Positions 17,494 to 25,946 of a stretch of DNA of 64,000 nt are shown here, in pieces. The stretch comes from Blastococcus xanthinilyticus (GTDB lineage Bacteria > Actinomycetota > Actinomycetes > Mycobacteriales > Geodermatophilaceae). Both the position numbers and the translations under genes were made by a program. How positions within the stretch are numbered: position 1 is the stretch's first letter; each line of letters begins with the position of its first letter. The stretch spans positions 496,001 to 560,000 of the forward strand of contig NZ_VNHW01000001.1 of NCBI RefSeq assembly GCF_008124835.1. Direction: 5' to 3'. The notes below the pieces were generated by a model. It worked only from the letters and a program-made list of their open reading frames with translations. It was not told the origin of the DNA and ran no database searches.

Positions 17494-18600
17494 TCAGGGC
17501 GCCGCGCTGAACGCCCCGGACCCGACGCGCTGGACCTCACCGGCGCTCGGCATGCCGAGGAACCCGGCCAGGCTCCACGCCGAGGCGTAGAGGTGCCCGT
17601 GCGTCCACTCCAGGCCGGTCGGCATCGTCACCTGGGCGGTGGCCCGTTCGCCGTCGGGCGAGATGCGGGTGACCTCCCCGACCGTGGACGGGTCGAAGTC
17701 GTCCGGCGGCGGGCCCATGGGGAAGCCCTCGATGACGTTGGAGACGTAGACGTTCCCGTACGGGTCGACGTCCACGCCGGTCACCGAGTCCAGCCCGGTG
17801 ATGACGTCGACGACGTCGCCGTGCCGGTCGAGGACGTACACCCGGCCGGCCCCCGGCGCCTCGGCGCCGAGCGTGCCGACGTAGATCAGCCCGTTGCGGC
17901 CCTCGGCGATCTCCGTGGGCACCGGGTCGCAGCCGACCGTCCCGGGGTTGTTCTCCGCCTCCGCGCACTCCGGGGTGTCGGTGACCACCGGCGGGACGAA
18001 GAAGGTGCTGATCTTCCCGGTCTGCAGGTCGATGGCGAGGACGGCGTTGGCGCCGGCGTCGCTGACCAGCAGGCGGTTGCCCTGGGCGAGCACCGCGTAC
18101 GGGTTGGACAGCGTCTCGACCGGCACCTCCTCGCCGTCCACCTCCATGAACTGCTGCTGGCCGTCGGGGTTGTTCTCCAGCTCGTACTCCAGGAGGTCCC
18201 ACGTGCGCAGCAGCTGCCCGTTCGGCTTGGCCTCGATGACGACCTGGGTGGGCGTGCCGGGCGGGGGCGGCGGAGCGCCGTCCTCGGCCGGCGGGGCCTC
18301 CCCGACCGCGACGAACAGGCCGCCGTACTTGTAGTCGACGCCCTGCGCGTTGCCGAGGCCGCTGAGCAGCGTCCGGACCCGGCCGTCGCGCAGGTCCACC
18401 GACGACACCTCTCCGGTGTCGGACTCGGCCACGACGAGCTGGTGGGCCTTGAACTCGCTCAGCTGACGCGGCCCGTCCAGGCCCGTCGCGACGGTGGTGA
18501 TCCCGTCCTCGCCGCCGTCGTCGGCCAGCGCCGTCACCGGCGACACCGCCACCAGCGCCATCGCCGCGGCCGCACCCACGGCCGCCCTGCTACGCCTCAT
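17494..18600 (-). CDS. Secreted ScyD/ScyE-like beta-propeller protein
   Basis: The 368-residue protein has a clear Sec signal peptide (RR near the N terminus, hydrophobic stretch AAVGAAAAMALVAV, cleavage near ALA-DD) and then repeated NHL/propeller blades such as GPRQLSEFKAHQLVVAES, NPYAVLAQGNRLLVSDAGANAV, GRNGLIYVGTL and VTGVDVDPYGNVYVSN. This matches the ScyD/ScyE family, a name taken from cyanobacterial scytonemin clusters, though in actinobacteria the role is unknown and no scytonemin genes are present here. The start has a good GAGGGGAAG ribosome site. It is monocistronic with a 17-bp terminator hairpin. Confidence 0.83.
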   Translation of the reverse strand: MRRSRAAVGAAAAMALVAVSPVTALADDGGEDGITTVATGLDGPRQLSEFKAHQLVVAESDTGEVSSVDLRDGRVRTLLSGLGNAQGVDYKYGGLFVAVGEAPPAEDGAPPPPPGTPTQVVIEAKPNGQLLRTWDLLEYELENNPDGQQQFMEVDGEEVPVETLSNPYAVLAQGNRLLVSDAGANAVLAIDLQTGKISTFFVPPVVTDTPECAEAENNPGTVGCDPVPTEIAEGRNGLIYVGTLGAEAPGAGRVYVLDRHGDVVDVITGLDSVTGVDVDPYGNVYVSNVIEGFPMGPPPDDFDPSTVGEVTRISPDGERATAQVTMPTGLEWTHGHLYASAWSLAGFLGMPSAGEVQRVGSGAFSAAP

Positions 18601-19043
18601 CTTCTTCCCCTCGTATCGGTATCCCCCGTGGACGCCGGGGAAGCTGCCAGGGATGCCACCGCGGGAGGGACACCTTCATCGCGCCGTGATCGGCACCGTC
18701 GCGTGCCGCTACCGGATGTAGTGACTACACCGAGGATTCGCGCACCGACGTCGTGGCCGGTCGGCCGGCGACCGTGACGACTCGGGCGCGGTGCGTGCTG
18801 GCCCGCCGACCGGCGGGAAGTAGTCGGCCGCTGACGCCGCGTCATGCGAGGGCACCCGGCGCTCGATGGCCGCCGCGCGTCCGCTCAGGTCGCACCGCGA
18901 GTCGCCGGCGCGCCGCTCCCCCGAGGCCCTGCTCCCGCCGGGTCGTTCCCGCGCGTGTCGGCCGTTCGGTGGAGCAGCGGGTGCCGACCTAGCGTCGGCG
19001 CCGTCCGGACGGGATCCCCCTCGTCACCGCTCCCGGTGACACC
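18601..19043. other. Intergenic leader region without a supported gene
   Basis: These 443 bp separate the divergent ScyD/E-like gene and the riboswitch. They should carry the promoters for both. Short open frames here are out of register with any conserved feature. I see no gene. Confidence 0.5.
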
Positions 19044-19190
19044 CGACCGGCGCCGCCGAACCGGGCTGCGGATCCCTCCGCTGCCCGGGCCGGGGACCCA
19101 GGGCAGTACTGGGGTGAAGCGCGGCCGGCAGGCCGGTCGCGCCGGGCGAGTTCCCCGCCCGAACCCGTCAGCTAACCCGGTAGGCGGTCG
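19044..19190 (+). promoter_or_regulatory. ydaO-type cyclic di-AMP riboswitch
   Basis: The leader of the NlpC/P60 gene contains the conserved ydaO/yuaA elements in order: GGGGACCCA at 19092-19100, ACTGGGGTGAAGC at 19108-19120, a GC hairpin, then GAACCCGTCAGCTAACCCGG at 19161-19180. The outer helix can form from CGACCG (19044-19049) and CGGTCG (19185-19190), and a 5' hairpin lies at 19061-19088. In actinobacteria this class commonly precedes cell-wall hydrolase genes and switches expression off when c-di-AMP is high. The start codon of the gene follows 25 bp downstream. Confidence 0.88.
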
Positions 19191-19215
19191 ATGGAGAACA
19201 GGAGAACCGTCGTCC

Positions 19216-19731
19216 ATGACGACCTTGCGCACGTCCACCCGCCACCGTTCCCTCCGCGCGGCGGGGCTCGCCGTCCTCACCGGCGCCGGCATCGCGCTGA
19301 GCCCGCTGACCGCGTCGGCCAGCACCACGACGCCGCCGATCACCGACCCGACCGTCGTGGCCCCGCTCCCCGCGCCGACCGCCGCCGCGCAGGTCGCCGT
19401 CGACACCGCCCTGGCGCAGCTCGGCGACTCCTACGGCTGGGGCGCCACCGGCCCCGACGTGTTCGACTGCTCGGGCCTCACCACGTTCGCCTACCAGGCC
19501 GCGGGCGTGCAGCTCCCCCGGACCTCGCGTGCGCAGTCGACGGCGGGCGTCCACGTCGACCGCGCGAACCTGCAGCCCGGTGACCTGGTCTTCTTCTACG
19601 ACCCGGTGGGCCACGTCGGCATGTACATCGGCAACGGGCAGATGGTGCACTCCTCGACCTACGGCCAGCCGGTCGCGGTCGTGCCGGTGGATGCGGTGTG
19701 GGGGTACAACACCGCGCGCCGGGTCGTCTGA
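19216..19731 (+). CDS. Secreted NlpC/P60 peptidoglycan endopeptidase
   Basis: The 171-residue protein has a signal peptide (basic start, hydrophobic LRAAGLAVLTGAGIAL, cleavage near ASA-ST), a short Pro/Ala/Thr linker and an NlpC/P60 domain of about 110 residues. Catalytic Cys lies in FDCSGLT, His in GHVGMYIG and the third polar residue in MVHSS. It should cleave peptide stems of peptidoglycan outside the cell. The ATG at 19216 is preceded by AGGAGAACC; the ATG at 19191 is out of frame. Control by the c-di-AMP riboswitch links wall remodelling to c-di-AMP level. It is short for the family, with no LysM or SH3 targeting domain. Confidence 0.92.
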   Translation: MTTLRTSTRHRSLRAAGLAVLTGAGIALSPLTASASTTTPPITDPTVVAPLPAPTAAAQVAVDTALAQLGDSYGWGATGPDVFDCSGLTTFAYQAAGVQLPRTSRAQSTAGVHVDRANLQPGDLVFFYDPVGHVGMYIGNGQMVHSSTYGQPVAVVPVDAVWGYNTARRVV

Positions 19732-19735
19732 CGCC

Positions 19736-20455
19736 TCAGGCGCAGCGTCCGGGGGGCCGGCGGCCGCCGACGAGGTCGTCGGTCAGCACCCAGGCCGGGG
19801 GGACGACGAGGTCCCCCTGCCACCGGGTCACCAGGACGTCGCGCTGGGGGTGCCGCCGGATCAGCGCACGCCGGTAGACGGTGGCCAGGCGGTCGACGTA
19901 CTCGACCGTCCGGAGCACCCGCGACCGGTACGCGTGCGAGCGCTCCCGGCGCCGGTCCTCGAGCCACGCCTCCTCGGCGAGAGCCGCGTCGAGGGCGCGG
20001 CGGGCGCTGCGCCGCTCCGCCTGGGCGGCCGCGGCGGCCCGCCGGTGCTCGCGGGCGCGGCGGGCGCGGACCAGCACCGCCGGCAGGTGCCGCTCCCCCG
20101 GCCGCCGCCGGCCGAGCTCCTCCTCGGTCGGCGGCAGGGCGGCGCGCAGCGCCTCGTCGGTGCGCCGGACCACGGCGCGCTGCAGCTCCCCGAGACGGGC
20201 GTCGATCTCGGCCAGCCGGGCGTCGATGGCCGCGATGTCGGCGTCGCGCCGGCTGCGTTCGGCCTCGCACGCCTCGTCGCGGCCGGCGAGCAGGGAGTGC
20301 AGGACCGGGGTGGTGTCGGCGGAGAGCCCGCGCGGCAGCCCGGCCCGGCGGTCGGAGCGGGCGAGCCACCGCAGCCGCCAGCGGACGAGCCAGGTGACGG
20401 GCAGCGAGCGGTAGGACCCGCCCGGCCGCCCGGCCGTCCCCGTGCCTGCCGTCAC
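19736..20455 (-). CDS. Coiled-coil protein of unknown function
   Basis: With the GTG start at 20455 this encodes 239 residues. A helical, strongly charged middle (from AEIDARLGELQRAVVRR to about RRALDAALAEE) predicts a long coiled coil, and the C-terminal part reads RWQGDLVVPPAWVLTDDLVGG, which looks globular. There is no signal peptide. The frame stays open to an ATG at 20698, but that extra 81-residue stretch is low-complexity, so I prefer the shorter start; the 290 bp upstream then hold only promoter sequence. I do not recognise the family. Confidence 0.62.
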   Translation of the reverse strand: MTAGTGTAGRPGGSYRSLPVTWLVRWRLRWLARSDRRAGLPRGLSADTTPVLHSLLAGRDEACEAERSRRDADIAAIDARLAEIDARLGELQRAVVRRTDEALRAALPPTEEELGRRRPGERHLPAVLVRARRAREHRRAAAAAQAERRSARRALDAALAEEAWLEDRRRERSHAYRSRVLRTVEYVDRLATVYRRALIRRHPQRDVLVTRWQGDLVVPPAWVLTDDLVGGRRPPGRCA

Positions 20456-20746
20456 CGCTCCACCCCCGTGGCGGGCCGCACCCCCGCCGGTTCTCCGTAG
20501 GGGCGCACGCGACGGTCGTGCCGCATCGCCGATCCCCGTGGACGCCCCCGTCGTGCGACTGATCCGACGCCTGCCGGAGCGGGTGCCGGTTACGGTGAGC
20601 AACGAAAGGCTAGGTCGATCGGGCGGGCGGATCGGTTCTTCGTCACGGAAAGTGCTGATCTCCCCCTCGTCGGGGTGAGAACGGGGGACGTCGGTCACCC
20701 TTACGCGCGACGCCCGCTCCCCCGTTCGGGCACGTGCCGCGGGCGG

Positions 20747-21229
20747 TCACACGAGCCGGAGGACCGCCCGCTTCAGGCGGATCATGAGCCGCATGCCGCC
20801 GGAGCGGGTCAGCTCGCGCTGCCGGTCCTCGAGCTGGCGACCGAGCTCCTCCAGGCGCTCCGCGCCGAGGGCGTGCGACTGGGGGAACATGCGCTGCTCC
20901 TCCTCCATCGTGTGGTGGCGCAGCGTCTTCTCCAGCATGCGGACCTCGACGACGAACTCGGGGTCGTCGGGCGCCGTCCGCATGACGGTGGCCAGCTGGT
21001 CGTCGATCTGCCGGTGCTCGGCGTGCGCGAGGGAGAGCAGCGGCGAGACGTCGACGACCGCCGGGTAGAAGAGCTCGTCCTCGATCTGGGTGTGGATCTC
21101 CAGCTCGCGCAGCAGCCGGTCGCGGAGCTGCTCCCGCCGCTCGAGCTCGTCCGCCGTGGTCTCGGCCAGGTCGCGGAGCAGGCCGCGCAGCACGTCGTGG
21201 TGGGCGGTCAGGACCTCGTCGGCCTTCAC
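20747..21229 (-). CDS. Hemerythrin HHE domain protein
   Basis: The 160-residue protein is a four-helix hemerythrin-like domain with metal ligands in order: AHHDVLR, HTQIEDELFYP, HAEHRQID and HHTMEEEQRMFP. Such proteins bind a di-iron centre and are used for oxygen, NO or iron handling in the cytoplasm. A basic amphipathic tail (MRLMIRLKRAVLRLV) could touch membrane or nucleic acid. It overlaps the Rieske/DUF2231 gene by 4 bp and so is translated with it; two iron-containing proteins in one unit suggest a shared redox role, by inference. Confidence 0.9.
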   Translation of the reverse strand: MKADEVLTAHHDVLRGLLRDLAETTADELERREQLRDRLLRELEIHTQIEDELFYPAVVDVSPLLSLAHAEHRQIDDQLATVMRTAPDDPEFVVEVRMLEKTLRHHTMEEEQRMFPQSHALGAERLEELGRQLEDRQRELTRSGGMRLMIRLKRAVLRLV

Positions 21230-22164
21230 CGGGATGCCTCCTGGATCGCGGTGACCGCGGTGGGGGTGCGCCAGTCGGCCCGGCGGCGGACCTCGACCCG
21301 GCCGTCGCGGATGCGGGCGTCGAAGCAGGGCAGCGGCGCGGTGGAGGGGCCCTGCGTGGGCTCACCGGTCGCCAGGTCGAAGCGCGAGCCGTGCCAGGGG
21401 CAGACCAGCTCTCCGCGGTGCAGCCAGCCCTCGCCGAGGGGACCGGCCTGGTGGGGGCAGCGGCCGCCCACCGCGTGCACCGTGTCCCCCGATGCCACGA
21501 GCACGACGGGCATCCCGTCGACGTCGACCGGCAGCGGATCGCCGTCGCGGAGGTCGGCCGCCGCGGCGACGTCGGTGAAGCGCCGGGGCTCGTAGCTGCG
21601 TGCGGCGTGGTCGGTGCCCATCCCGTGCCGGTAGGTCAGGGCGCCGCCGAGCCAGGCGCTGCCGAGGGTGATGGCGTAACCGGTGGCCGCGGTGACGCGG
21701 GCGCGGGCGGCCCGGCCGCGGGCCCGGTCGGCCAGCGACCAGGTGTAGAGCGCGAGGGCGCCGCTGTTGAGGCCCGCGTGCACGAGCCCGACCCGGCGGG
21801 CCTGGTCGTGGGCGTGCTGCCAGTCGGTGAGCCCGGTGGCGGCCGAGGCGACGGCACCGGCGACGCCGACCCGGACGGCGGTGCGGGCGGCCGGCCGGGC
21901 GCCGGCTCCGCCGCGGCCCGTGGCATCGAGGACGTCGAGGACGAGCGCGGTCGTCCACGACCCGATCGGCACGGTGACCAGCGCGGGGTGCAGCGGGTGC
22001 CCGAGCCAGACCCCGTGCAGCACGTCCTGCAGCGGCCGGGCGTACCGGCCGGTGAGGAGGAAGGTCAGGGAGACGCCGTGCTCGACCGGATAGCTCGGCG
22101 CGTCGAGCACCTCCCAGCGCTCGACGGCCCGCAGGACCCGTTCGAACACCGCTCGCACGGTCAC
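21226..22164 (-). CDS. DUF2231 membrane domain fused to a Rieske [2Fe-2S] domain
   Basis: The 312-residue protein joins an N-terminal membrane part (LGHPLHPALVTVPIGSW, the HPLHP motif of DUF2231, with about four helices to residue 180) to a C-terminal Rieske ferredoxin. Cluster ligands are visible as Cys and His in RCPHQAGPL and CPWHGSRFDL. The architecture suggests a membrane-anchored electron-transfer protein. GTG start. It is first in a coupled pair with the hemerythrin gene. No oxygenase subunit is nearby, so this is unlikely to be part of a classical dioxygenase. Confidence 0.87.
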   Translation of the reverse strand: MTVRAVFERVLRAVERWEVLDAPSYPVEHGVSLTFLLTGRYARPLQDVLHGVWLGHPLHPALVTVPIGSWTTALVLDVLDATGRGGAGARPAARTAVRVGVAGAVASAATGLTDWQHAHDQARRVGLVHAGLNSGALALYTWSLADRARGRAARARVTAATGYAITLGSAWLGGALTYRHGMGTDHAARSYEPRRFTDVAAAADLRDGDPLPVDVDGMPVVLVASGDTVHAVGGRCPHQAGPLGEGWLHRGELVCPWHGSRFDLATGEPTQGPSTAPLPCFDARIRDGRVEVRRRADWRTPTAVTAIQEASR

Positions 22165-22252
22165 CGGCGCACGTCTCGTCGACCCATTCCATGCCGGTTC
22201 CCCACCCGCGCCGGGAGGAAACGGCAGGTGGCGGCCTCGGGCGCCCGGCGAC

Positions 22253-23472
22253 TCAGCAGGGCTGCGGGGTGCCGATCAGGATCTCGGTGCCGTCGGGCCG
22301 GTAGGTGCGCCATCGGCCGCCCGGATCTCGCTCCACCCGGAATCCGTGGTGCACCAACGCGCGAGTGCCGCTCGCACAGCAGCGCGGAGTTCTCCAGCGA
22401 GGTCGCCCCACCGAAGAGCCAGTGGATCACGTGGTGGACGTCGCACCAGTGCCGCGGCGCTCCGCAGCCGGCGAAGACGCAGGCCTGGTCACGGAGTTCG
22501 ACGGCCCGGCGGATGTGCGGTGGGACGACCCGCCTGGTGCGCCCCACGTCCAGCGGTAACCCACGGTCGTCGACCAGGACCGGGACGACACTGCCGTCGC
22601 AGGCGAGCTGGCGTGCCTTCGCGGCGGACAGGAGGGCATCGAACGCGGTGGTCGCGGCGGCCGGACCGGTCGCCGGGTCGAGCACCCCCTCGGCCGGGAT
22701 GGTGACGACGACCGTCGGCTTCACCGTGCGCAGGACCGGCAGGTCCCCGGAGGCCAGCTGGTTGTCGGCGACCTGGACCAGCGCATCGGCGAGCTGCTGG
22801 GCGCGGGTCCGCCGATCGCCTCTCGGCCGATCGGCCTGCGCGACGGCCTCCAGTGCCGCGCGCAGCTTCTCCCCGCCGACCGCGTCCAGCTGCCCGCGGA
22901 TCGCCACCGTGCCGTCGGCGAAGGAGGAGAGGGTCAGCGACCGCTCCTCGGTGGGGTCGGGCTCGGGGCCGTCGGGATCCAGCCGCGACAGGTAGTGCTG
23001 CACCGCGCGGGTCAGCTGCCGGATGTCGCGTTCGGCGGCGAGGCCGGCGAAGAGCCGGTCCAGCTCGGGGAGGTCGAGGCCCTGGCGGAGGGCGGCCGCG
23101 CGCCGCTCCTCCGACGCGATCGGCGCGACGACGGCCACCTGCTCCGCGGTGACGGCGCCGGAGGCGAAGGCGCCGGCGAGCGCGGGCAGGTGGTCCAGCG
23201 CCCGGCCGCTGCGCACCAGCTGCCCGGCGGCCGAGGCGCTCAGTCGGCCGCGCCCGCGGAGCCACGACCGCATGGTGGCCATGCCATCGTCCTCGGAGGC
23301 CTGCTGCAGGTCCGCCGCCCGCACCCGGCGGGCGAGCTGCGCGTCGATGCGGTTGCGGGCCTCGAGCAGCTCGGTGATCTCGTCCAGCTGACGTCGGGGC
23401 GGAAGGGTGGCGACGGTCGTCGGCGGCGAGCGCGTCGAGTGCCGACTGCAGCTCGCTCACCAGGCCTCCCAT
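22253..23472 (-). pseudogene. DUF222/13E12-family HNH endonuclease, two frameshifts
   Basis: The gene starts at an ATG at 23472 (MGGLVSELQSALDALAADD) but the frame shifts at about 23411-23425; the next frame continues correctly as ATLPPRRQLDEITELLEARN and then the DUF222 body. The HNH core reads CDVHHVIHWLFGG and LLCERHSR. A second shift occurs at 22354-22358 (an extra G in a GTTGG run), after which the original frame resumes VHHGFRVERDPGG and ends at a stop at 22253. Both shifts are +1 in type, so this is a decaying copy or a sequence with two errors. Members of this family are repeated in actinobacterial genomes. A LexA-type box sits immediately upstream. Confidence 0.8.
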
Positions 23473-23475
23473 CCG

Positions 23476-23491
23476 TCGAACGCTTGTACGA
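23476..23491 (-). promoter_or_regulatory. Actinobacterial LexA (SOS) box
   Basis: TCGAAC-N4-GTACGA matches the mycobacterial-type SOS consensus TCGAAC-N4-GTTCGA with one mismatch. It lies 4 bp before the ATG of the DUF222/13E12 gene. LexA control of 13E12-family genes is established in Mycobacterium tuberculosis, which supports the call. Confidence 0.72.
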
Positions 23492-23593
23492 ACGATACCG
23501 CCGGACAGTGACAGCCCGGAGCGCGAATCCACAGGTCAGGCGCCCGTCCACAACGAGTCGTCGGGAAGCTGGAAAGGCCGTAGCGTCCGCCTC

Positions 23594-24490
23594 ATGGCGA
23601 CGCGATCGTTCCGGACGGTGCTGGAAGGCGGTTCGTACTTCGAGGGGCCGCGGTGGCACGACGGCGCCTGGTGGGCGTCCGACTTCTACCGGCACACGGT
23701 CAGCCGAGTGGCACCCGGCGGCGGCGAGACCGTGGTCGTCGAGGTGGAGAACCAGCCGTCGGGGCTGGGCTGGCTGCCCGACGGCTCGCTGCTGGTCGTG
23801 TCGATGAAGGACCACCGGCTGCTGCGGGTGACCGACGGGGAGGTGGCCACGCACGCCGACCTGTCCGGCGTCTGCGGCGGGCACCTCAACGACATGGTCG
23901 TCGACGGGTCGGGGCGGGCGTTCGTCGGCGACTTCGGCTTCGACCTCATGGGCGGCGGCGCACCGGCGTCCGCCTCGGTGAAGCGGGTCGACCCCGACGG
24001 CTCGGTCACCGTGGTGGCCGAGGACCTGCGCTTCCCCAACGGCTCGGTCATCACCCCGGACGGCACGCTGATCGTCGGCGAGACGTGGGGCAACCGGTTC
24101 ACGGCCTTCGACATCGCCGCCGACGGCTCGCTGGGCAACCGGCGGGTGTGGGCGGCGTTCGGGCCCGAGCCGGTGGGCGGTTCGGTCGAGGAGCTGCTGG
24201 GTCAGGTCGTGGTCGCGCCGGACGGCTGCGCCCTGGACGCCGAGGGGCACGTCTGGGTCGCCGACGGGCTCGGGTCGCGGGTGCTGCGGGTCGCGGCCGG
24301 CGGCGGGATCGTCGACGAGATCGCCGCGCCGGACGGGATGGGCGTCTTCGCCTGCGCCCTCGGCGGCGACGACGGCCGCCAGCTGCTGCTGTGCTGCGCG
24401 CCGGACTTCTACGAGCACACCCGCGCGCCGGTGCGCGAGGCGGTGCTGGTGAGCACGGAGGTCGCCGTACCGCACGCCGGGCTGCCCTGA
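23594..24490 (+). CDS. SMP-30/gluconolactonase family protein
   Basis: The 298-residue protein is a six-bladed propeller of the SMP-30/gluconolactonase/LRE type: EGPRWHDGAWWASDF contains the metal-binding glutamate, and LNDMVVDGSGRAFVGDFG and FPNGSVITPDG are the conserved Asn/Asp blades. These enzymes hydrolyse lactones with a divalent cation. The start is probably leaderless: a TAGCGT hexamer sits at 23581-23586, seven bases before the ATG. It is followed on the same strand by a GntP-type transporter and a CoA transferase, suggesting a sugar-acid or hydroxyacid pathway. Confidence 0.88.
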   Translation: MATRSFRTVLEGGSYFEGPRWHDGAWWASDFYRHTVSRVAPGGGETVVVEVENQPSGLGWLPDGSLLVVSMKDHRLLRVTDGEVATHADLSGVCGGHLNDMVVDGSGRAFVGDFGFDLMGGGAPASASVKRVDPDGSVTVVAEDLRFPNGSVITPDGTLIVGETWGNRFTAFDIAADGSLGNRRVWAAFGPEPVGGSVEELLGQVVVAPDGCALDAEGHVWVADGLGSRVLRVAAGGGIVDEIAAPDGMGVFACALGGDDGRQLLLCCAPDFYEHTRAPVREAVLVSTEVAVPHAGLP

Positions 24491-24587
24491 TCCCACCGCC
24501 GGTCCCCTGGCGGCTGCCGCCGGACCGTGATCACATCAGGCCGTCGGGGACCCACCGCCCCGACCCGGTTCCGGAATCGAGATCCAC

Positions 24588-25946
24588 GTGATCATCCTGC
24601 ACGCGAGCATCGCCATCCTGGGCGTCCTGCTCCTGATCATCGCGCTCAAGGTCGAACCGGTCATCGCGCTGGTGCTGGGCTCGCTGTACCTCGGCATCGC
24701 CGGCGGCATCGGCCTGGCCGGGACGGTGGAGACCATCGCCGTCGGCTTCGGCGAGATCATGGCCGAGGTCGGGCTGCTGATCGGCTTCGGCGTGCTGCTC
24801 GGGGCGCTGCTCTACGCGCTCGGCGCGCTGCAGAAGTTCGTCGCCCTGCTGCTGCGGCTGCTCGGGGCGAAACGGCTGCCGTACGCGATGAGCGCCGCGC
24901 TGACCACGCTGTTCCCCTCGATCTACGTCGACGTGCAGCTGGTGCTGGCCTCGCCGCTGGCCCGCTCGGCGGCCCCGCACATCGGCCGGGGCGGGCTGCC
25001 GCTGCTCGCCGGGTCGCTCACCGCGGGGATCCTCGTCGGCTACGTGTTCGTCGTCCCCGGGCTGGGCACGCTGTCGATCGCCGGCCTGCTGGACATCCCG
25101 CTCGGCACGATGCTGATCTTCGGCCTGGTCGTCGGGCCGGTGACCGCGGTGGTCACCACCTTCCTGTTCAGCCTGGTGCTCAAGCGCGGCTTCTGGACGC
25201 CGGCGAACGACGAGCACGAGACCCAGGCCCTCCAGGACGCCGAGCAGGCAGCCGACGAGAAGGACGCCGAGCACGAGGCGGCGATGCCCCCGCTGGCCGT
25301 CTCGCTGCTGCCGGTCATCGTGCCGCTGCTGCTCATCGCGAGCGGGGCGATCGCCTCGGCCGCCGGGGTCGAGAACTCGGTCATCGCGTTCGTCAGCAAC
25401 CCGGTCTTCGCCCTCTTCCTCGGCATGGTCGGCGCCTACGTGCTGGCCCGGCGCACCCTGGGCCGCGAGCGCACCGACGACGCCGTCACCACCGGGCTGA
25501 GCACCACCGGGCAGATCCTGCTCATCACCGGCATCGGCGGCTCGCTGGGCGCGGTGATCGGCGAGACGACGCTGGACCAGGTGCTCGGCGACCTGTTCTC
25601 GGCCTCGACCGGTACCTCGGTGATCCTCACCCTGCTGCTCGCCTGGCTGATCGCCGCGCTGCTGCACTTCGCGATCGGCTCGATCTCGGTGGCCGCGATC
25701 GCGGCCGCCGGCATCCTCGCGCCGGTGCTCGGCTCGCTCGACGTCGCGCCGGTGGTCGTCGGCCTGGCCATCGGCGCCGGCGCGCTGTTCGCGCTGCAGG
25801 TGAACAGCAACTTCTTCTGGATGTTCCAGAGCCTGCTGGGCATCTCCACCCAGGGCGCGCTCAAGGCGCTGACCTTCGTCACCGCGCTGGCCTCGGTCGT
25901 GGCGATGCCGATCATCATCGTGCTCGGCTTCCTGGTGCCGGCGTGA
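24588..25946 (+). CDS. GntP-family carboxylate:proton symporter
   Basis: The 452-residue protein has about 12 membrane segments and the GntP-type repeats, for example SIYVDVQLVLASPLA, LITGIGGSLGAVIGET and ALQVNSNFFWMFQS. A charged cytoplasmic loop (about residues 205-230) divides the two halves. GntP relatives import gluconate, D-serine or other small hydroxyacids with protons. The start is GTG. Its last 4 bp overlap the CoA-transferase start (GTGA), so the transported acid is probably a substrate or product of that enzyme; the identity of the acid is unknown. Confidence 0.88.
   Translation: MIILHASIAILGVLLLIIALKVEPVIALVLGSLYLGIAGGIGLAGTVETIAVGFGEIMAEVGLLIGFGVLLGALLYALGALQKFVALLLRLLGAKRLPYAMSAALTTLFPSIYVDVQLVLASPLARSAAPHIGRGGLPLLAGSLTAGILVGYVFVVPGLGTLSIAGLLDIPLGTMLIFGLVVGPVTAVVTTFLFSLVLKRGFWTPANDEHETQALQDAEQAADEKDAEHEAAMPPLAVSLLPVIVPLLLIASGAIASAAGVENSVIAFVSNPVFALFLGMVGAYVLARRTLGRERTDDAVTTGLSTTGQILLITGIGGSLGAVIGETTLDQVLGDLFSASTGTSVILTLLLAWLIAALLHFAIGSISVAAIAAAGILAPVLGSLDVAPVVVGLAIGAGALFALQVNSNFFWMFQSLLGISTQGALKALTFVTALASVVAMPIIIVLGFLVPA

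Noticed and set aside
17220-17590. Plus-strand frames across the second small-protein gene
   Set aside because: Antisense to a gene with an ideal ribosome site and a paralogue; the hydrophobic look of the plus frames is an artefact of reading Lys codons backwards.
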